A stretch of 64,000 nucleotides of DNA from Runella slithyformis DSM 19594 (GTDB lineage Bacteria; Bacteroidota; Bacteroidia; Cytophagales; Spirosomataceae): NCBI RefSeq assembly GCF_000218895.1, contig NC_015703.1, positions 3,175,001 through 3,239,000 of the forward strand, read 5' to 3'. The notes beneath the pieces were generated by a model that saw only the letters and a list, made by a program, of their open reading frames with translations, was not told the DNA's origin and searched no databases. Position 1 is the stretch's first letter; each line of letters opens with the position of its first letter. Below, in pieces: positions 59,919-64,000 of the stretch. Made by a program: the position numbers and the translations under genes.

Positions 59919-61670
59919 ATGCACCGTTTGGAAAAAGAAATTTTTGAAAAACTGACCCATCTCATTCAGCAGAATCTTACGAATCCTGCCTTCTCACTCA
60001 GTACCATTTGCAGGGAGTTAGGCATAAGCCGAACGCAGCTGCACCGCATTGTGACCGCCCAAAGCCAACGTTCCATTACCCTTTATATCCGGAAAGTGAG
60101 AATGCTGAAAGCCAAAGAGCTATTGGTCAACACAGACCTGCGCGTGTCTGAGATCACCTACGAAGTGGGGATCGACAGTCCGCAAAATTTCAGCAAATAC
60201 TTTACTCAAGAGTTTAACGTCAGTCCGACCGAATTCAGAAAACAGAACCAAACGGCAGAGAGCCCCGCCGGCACCAACCCCCAAGTTTCCATTGCCGTAT
60301 TGCCCTTCGTCAATATGAGCAGCGACCCCGAACAGGAGTATTTCTGCGACGGCATGACCGAAGAGATCATCAACCGTCTGGCGCAGGTCTCGGGCCTGAA
60401 AATAGCGGGACGCACCTCCAGTTTTACCTTCAAAGGCCAAAACATGGATGTACGGCAGATCGGTCAGCGGCTCAACGTTGACTTTGTATTGGAAGGAAGC
60501 ATTCGGAAATCGGGCCATACGCTGCGCATCACCGTCCAGCTTAACAATACCGCCGACGGGTATCAGGTCTGGTCTGAAAGATATGACCGCGAGGCGGAAG
60601 AGGTATTTGATATCCAGGATGATATCTCCCTATCCATTCTCAACCGCATCAAAAGTAATCTTTTGAGCCACGAAAAAGACGCCGTTCTGAAAAGATACAC
60701 CAACAATTCCGAGGCCTATCGGCTGTACCTTCACGGGCGTTTTTACGACAACAAATTTGCCGGGGCCGAAAATTTCCACAAAGCCATTGACTATTATCGG
60801 GCAGCCATTGCCATTGAACCCCGCTACGCCATCGCCTATTCGGGCATGGCTTCCTGCTACCTCAACCTGTGGTTTTATCGGTACGCCCCGGCCGGACAGT
60901 GCCTGCCCCAACTCCGGCAGTCGGCCCAACGCGCACTGGAATTGGATGACCAAATTGCCGAAAGTCATCTGGCCGTTGCCCGCCTGAAAATGTACTATGA
61001 ATGGGATCTGACCGGGGCCCTGAACTCGTTCAGAAAAGCCCTCGAACTGAATCACAACATGGCAGAAGCACACGGCCAATACGCACTGTGCCTCAGTATT
61101 TTGGAGGACGTTCCCCAAGCCCTCACCCACGCCCTGACGGCCTTTGACCTCGACCCTTTTTCGCTGATCAACAATTTCTACACAGGCTATATTTACTGGA
61201 TCGCGGGCGACTTTCAGAAAGCGCTCATGCAGGGGAAAAGATTGCTCGACCTTGAACCCAACTTTTGGGGCGGCCACATCATCATGGGATTCAACCTCAT
61301 AAAAGCCAAGCGGTACGACGAAGCCCTCGCTGAACTGGAAAATGCCCTTCGGCAAAATTACAGCGGCTTGACCCTGAGCGGATACGGCAGCCTGCTGGCC
61401 ATGATGGGGCACCGGGAAAAAGCCCGGGAGGTACTGCGGCAAATGGAAATCCTGAACCAAACCCAACCTGTGGCCAACTACGACATGGGCATCGTCTACG
61501 CCTGTTTGGGCGACAAAGACACGGCCTGCGATTTCTTTGAAGAGGCCATTGCCCTGCGCGAGCCTCCGATGCTGTTCTTCCGGTTCATTATGCGCGATTG
61601 GCTGGCGCCTTTTAAAAACGACCCCCGTTACAGCGCGTTGCCGGACAAGGTGCTGCTGAAAGGCCTGTAA
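59919..61670 (+). CDS. AraC-type regulator with FlgO/TolB-like and TPR domains
   Basis: 583 residues, no signal peptide or transmembrane segment. The N-terminus (about 1-108) is an AraC HTH pair: LSTICRELGISRTQLHRIVT and VSEITYEVGIDSPQNFSKYF, followed by FNVSPTEFRKQ. Residues about 120-225 form the FlgO/TolB-like alpha-beta domain common in CadC- and adenylate-cyclase-related regulators (SIAVLPFVNMSSDPEQEYFC, GMTEEIINRLAQVSGLKIAG, RTSSFTFKG, GQRLNVDFVLEGSIRKSG). The rest (about 255-565) holds six to eight TPR-like units. It is a cytoplasmic one-component regulator, probably using the TPR region to bind a peptide or protein. It precedes the ABC exporter by 208 bases and may control it (inference). 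Confidence 0.9.
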   Translation: MHRLEKEIFEKLTHLIQQNLTNPAFSLSTICRELGISRTQLHRIVTAQSQRSITLYIRKVRMLKAKELLVNTDLRVSEITYEVGIDSPQNFSKYFTQEFNVSPTEFRKQNQTAESPAGTNPQVSIAVLPFVNMSSDPEQEYFCDGMTEEIINRLAQVSGLKIAGRTSSFTFKGQNMDVRQIGQRLNVDFVLEGSIRKSGHTLRITVQLNNTADGYQVWSERYDREAEEVFDIQDDISLSILNRIKSNLLSHEKDAVLKRYTNNSEAYRLYLHGRFYDNKFAGAENFHKAIDYYRAAIAIEPRYAIAYSGMASCYLNLWFYRYAPAGQCLPQLRQSAQRALELDDQIAESHLAVARLKMYYEWDLTGALNSFRKALELNHNMAEAHGQYALCLSILEDVPQALTHALTAFDLDPFSLINNFYTGYIYWIAGDFQKALMQGKRLLDLEPNFWGGHIIMGFNLIKAKRYDEALAELENALRQNYSGLTLSGYGSLLAMMGHREKAREVLRQMEILNQTQPVANYDMGIVYACLGDKDTACDFFEEAIALREPPMLFFRFIMRDWLAPFKNDPRYSALPDKVLLKGL

Positions 61671-61878
61671 AAAGGCATACACACTGACTGTTTTTTTCTT
61701 CAGCAGTTTCCTCTTCCCTACCCCCTGGCTTGGAACAATACACTAACTTTTTGAAACAATCTACTAAGTATTCAGAACATCGTACCAACGGCTCCGAGAG
61801 GGGCTTTTATACCTTTGATTTATCATTTAACGATGATAAACAAGGATTTAACGGTATTCAATTAAGATTGTTCTGCGT

Positions 61879-64000
61879 ATGGAAACACAACACTTTTCGA
61901 CTGTAACGACTTTTTTTCGTCAAAAAGACCACAATGATTCGGCACTCAAATGCCTGCGGAGCGTAGCCCGACACTACGGAAAAACGCTCTCATGGAACAT
62001 GCTTCGAGCCCAAAAAAACCGGGGTTGCGACAGTTTAAAAGACGTCGCCGAACTGGCCGAATCCCTGGGACTGCGGGCAAGATGTCTCTCCCTTCCGTAT
62101 ACGGCCCTCGTCGAGGAGGTTTCTTTGCCCTGCATTGTCAGGTGGAACGGCCAAGGGTATATCGTGGTGAGCGGGATCGTGGAGAATCAACTAGTCATCG
62201 GCACTGACCGTAAAACGATTACGGTATCGTCGGACGAGTTTTGCAAAAACTGGTTACAATCCGGCAGCGACAGAGACGCCATACTGCTGCTTGACCCCAC
62301 GCCGGAGTTTTACCGCGACGAAAACGATTCTGACCGCCCCAAGCCTACCGGCCTGCGTTCGCTGCTGGGGTACCTCAAAAAATACCCGAAACTGTTGCGG
62401 CAGTTGGTGTTGGGAATGCTGATCGGTACCCTTCTGAAACTTATCCTTCCCTTTCTGACGCAATCCATCGTCGATGTGGGAGTGATGCACAACAACCTCA
62501 ACTTCATCTACCTGTTTTTGGCGGGCCAGTTGATGCTCATGCTGGGGCGCTGTTCACTGGAAGCGATACGCGCATGGCTGTTGCTTTTTATAAGCACCCG
62601 CGTCGGGGTATCGCTGCTCACCGACTTTGTAGCCAAGCTGATGCGACTGCCCGTCTTTTTTTTCAATGAGAAAGCCGTGGGGGAAGTCATGCAGCGCATC
62701 GAAGACCAAAAACGCATCGAAATGTTTATGTCGACGCACCTGACGGTCATTCTGTTTTCGCTCCTGAATCTGGTCATCTACACCGCGATCTTTGCCCTGT
62801 ATGACCTGAGCATCTTCGGGATCTTTGTCGGGGCGACGCTGCTCTACATCGGTTGGATCTCCATTTTTATGAAAAAACGCCGCGAACTCGATTTTAATCG
62901 TGTCCATCTGGCCGGGCAGGAGCAAAATAAACTGGTACAGATCGTGCAGGGTATGCCCGACGTCAAATTGGCCAACGCCGAAATGCTCAAACGCTGGGAT
63001 TGGGAACAGCTGCGGGCCAGGCTTTTCCGACAGAACATGCAATTGCTCAAGCTTTCTCAGATTCAGCAGATCGGCGGGCTTTTGATCAATGAAAGCAAAG
63101 GTCTTATCATTACGTTTCTTTCGGCCAAGGCGGTCATTGACGGACACCTGTCGTTGGGAGCCATGCTGGCCATTCAGCAAATGTTGGGACAGACCAACGG
63201 ACCTACCGAGCAGTTGTTTGCCTACCTACAGCAAATTCAGGATGCCCGCATCAGTACCGAGCGCATCAACGCCGTCCACCAAATGCCCGAAGAAGAAACC
63301 GACGATCATACCAAAACGGGGCTGCTGCCCGAGCAACAGGCCCTGATAGTACGGAATGTCAATTTTCAATACCCCAATTCCAACCGGACAGCCCTGCGCA
63401 ACATTCGGCTGTACATTCCTCACGGGAAAACGACGGCCATTGTGGGATCGAGCGGCAGCGGCAAAACAACCCTGCTCAAACTCCTGATGAAACACTACGA
63501 ACCGAGTTCGGGCGAGATCGCGCTCGGCAACCTCAACCTCAACAATGTTTCCGTCCGAAAATGGCGCAGCGAATGCGGGGTGGTGATGTCAGACGGGGTC
63601 ATTTTTACGGATACCATCCTGAATAACATTGCCCTCGGCGACGACACCCCCAACCCCGAAAAAGCCCGGCAGGCGGCCCGCGTAGCCAATATCCACGAAT
63701 GGATCGAGTCAACCGCCCTGGGATACCATACCCCCATCGGCGGCGACGGGGGCAGCATCAGCCAGGGGCAAAAACAACGCCTGCTCATTGCCCGGGCGGT
63801 CTATAAGAATCCCGAATTCCTGTTTTTCGACGAAGGAACCAGCGCCCTGGACGCCCAAAACCAGCAGGTGATCACGCGCAATCTTGAAGAATTTTTCCGA
63901 GGTCGTACCTCCGTCGTCGTGGCCCACCGCCTGAGCACCATCCGCCACGCCGACCAAATTGTGGTGATTGAAGAAGGACAGATCATTGAAAAAGGCTCAC
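61879..64000 (+). CDS. ABC exporter with degenerate C39-like N-terminal domain, partial at window end
   Basis: 707 residues are visible from ATG 61879; the frame is still open at the window end. Residues about 1-145 align with the C39 peptidase domain of bacteriocin exporters (ALKCLRSVARHYGKTLSWNM, LPCIVRWNGQGYIVVSG). The catalytic Cys of the usual DCG motif is Ser21 (DSALKC), and the catalytic His is Gly93; Asp110 may be retained. It is therefore a C39-like domain without peptidase activity, as in HlyB-type exporters. Residues about 170-450 are a six-helix transmembrane domain, and about 480-700 the ATPase: Walker A GSSGSGKTTLL (Lys529), signature GGSISQGQKQR, Walker B EFLFFDEG, SALD and AHRLST. 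It would export a protein or peptide, probably with an HlyD partner outside the window. Confidence 0.9.
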   Translation, partial: METQHFSTVTTFFRQKDHNDSALKCLRSVARHYGKTLSWNMLRAQKNRGCDSLKDVAELAESLGLRARCLSLPYTALVEEVSLPCIVRWNGQGYIVVSGIVENQLVIGTDRKTITVSSDEFCKNWLQSGSDRDAILLLDPTPEFYRDENDSDRPKPTGLRSLLGYLKKYPKLLRQLVLGMLIGTLLKLILPFLTQSIVDVGVMHNNLNFIYLFLAGQLMLMLGRCSLEAIRAWLLLFISTRVGVSLLTDFVAKLMRLPVFFFNEKAVGEVMQRIEDQKRIEMFMSTHLTVILFSLLNLVIYTAIFALYDLSIFGIFVGATLLYIGWISIFMKKRRELDFNRVHLAGQEQNKLVQIVQGMPDVKLANAEMLKRWDWEQLRARLFRQNMQLLKLSQIQQIGGLLINESKGLIITFLSAKAVIDGHLSLGAMLAIQQMLGQTNGPTEQLFAYLQQIQDARISTERINAVHQMPEEETDDHTKTGLLPEQQALIVRNVNFQYPNSNRTALRNIRLYIPHGKTTAIVGSSGSGKTTLLKLLMKHYEPSSGEIALGNLNLNNVSVRKWRSECGVVMSDGVIFTDTILNNIALGDDTPNPEKARQAARVANIHEWIESTALGYHTPIGGDGGSISQGQKQRLLIARAVYKNPEFLFFDEGTSALDAQNQQVITRNLEEFFRGRTSVVVAHRLSTIRHADQIVVIEEGQIIEKGS

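Noticed and set aside
61810-61817. TACCTTTG, a possible -7 box before the ABC exporter
   Set aside because: It fits TAnnTTTG, but no TTG-type -33 element lies 19-21 bases upstream, so the evidence is too weak to list.
1-64000. CRISPR arrays, rRNA and tRNA genes
   Set aside because: I looked for regular spaced repeats, TPsiC-loop patterns and rRNA blocks and saw none. Reading by eye could miss a single tRNA.

Overview
The window reads as chromosomal DNA from a Cytophagales-type Bacteroidetes, plausibly a Runella/Spirosoma/Dyadobacter relative. Supporting signs are tandem SusC/SusD pairs, LytTR two-component genes, many Sec- and lipoprotein-exported enzymes, absence of strong Shine-Dalgarno sequences, a TTG/TAnnTTTG-type promoter, and many extragenic palindromes. 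The genus is an inference. I found no rRNA, tRNA, CRISPR array or intact insertion sequence.

Layout. (1) 1-19243, all on +: the end of a SusD-like gene, two complete SusC/SusD pairs, a neutral-ceramidase-like hydrolase, a PhoPQ-related (PqaA-like) protein, a glycerophosphodiesterase (GDPD) gene broken at two homopolymers, a short FecR-N-like ORF, a GDPD-esterase fusion and a purple-acid-phosphatase-like enzyme. This looks like an uptake and hydrolysis locus for lipid or phosphodiester substrates (inference). (2) 19324-24567: a DEAD-box helicase, then a pair made of a cytochrome c/beta-propeller dehydrogenase-like protein and an exported enolase-superfamily enzyme. (3) 24696-31517, on -: a DUF5009-type membrane protein, small exported proteins, an esterase, a caspase-like protein with two C-terminal Tudor-like modules, DUF4256, and a decayed ArsR/AHSA1 pair. 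(4) 31512-35400: an A+T-rich segment with a VOC protein, quinone oxidoreductase, Ohr/OsmC and SDR operon divergent from an HxlR regulator, next to a structure resembling an integron attC-like repeat. This is probably an acquired redox/electrophile-stress module. (5) 35449-44331: a membrane protein, then a DegT aminotransferase framed by related repeats, a GH2 exo-glucosaminidase-like lipoprotein, a putative glycosidase and a DHDPS-family aldolase; likely amino-sugar metabolism. (6) 44448-50966: a decayed Rpn-type nuclease gene, an erythromycin-esterase-like operon facing a LytS/LytR-type two-component system, and an internally deleted M28 peptidase gene. (7) 50969-64000, on +: a beta-propeller/DUF1080 protein, a ChrB-AraC fusion, small envelope proteins, a DPP4-like S9 peptidase, L-asparaginase, a DUF3500 protein, an AraC-TolB/FlgO-like-TPR regulator, and an ABC exporter whose C39-like domain has lost its catalytic Cys and His. 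The exporter runs off the window.

The window mixes nutrient-acquisition modules with several broken genes, and most gene boundaries carry hairpins or extragenic palindromes. Start codons were moved downstream of the longest reading frame wherever a signal peptide or family N-terminus clearly begins later; each such choice is stated in its entry.
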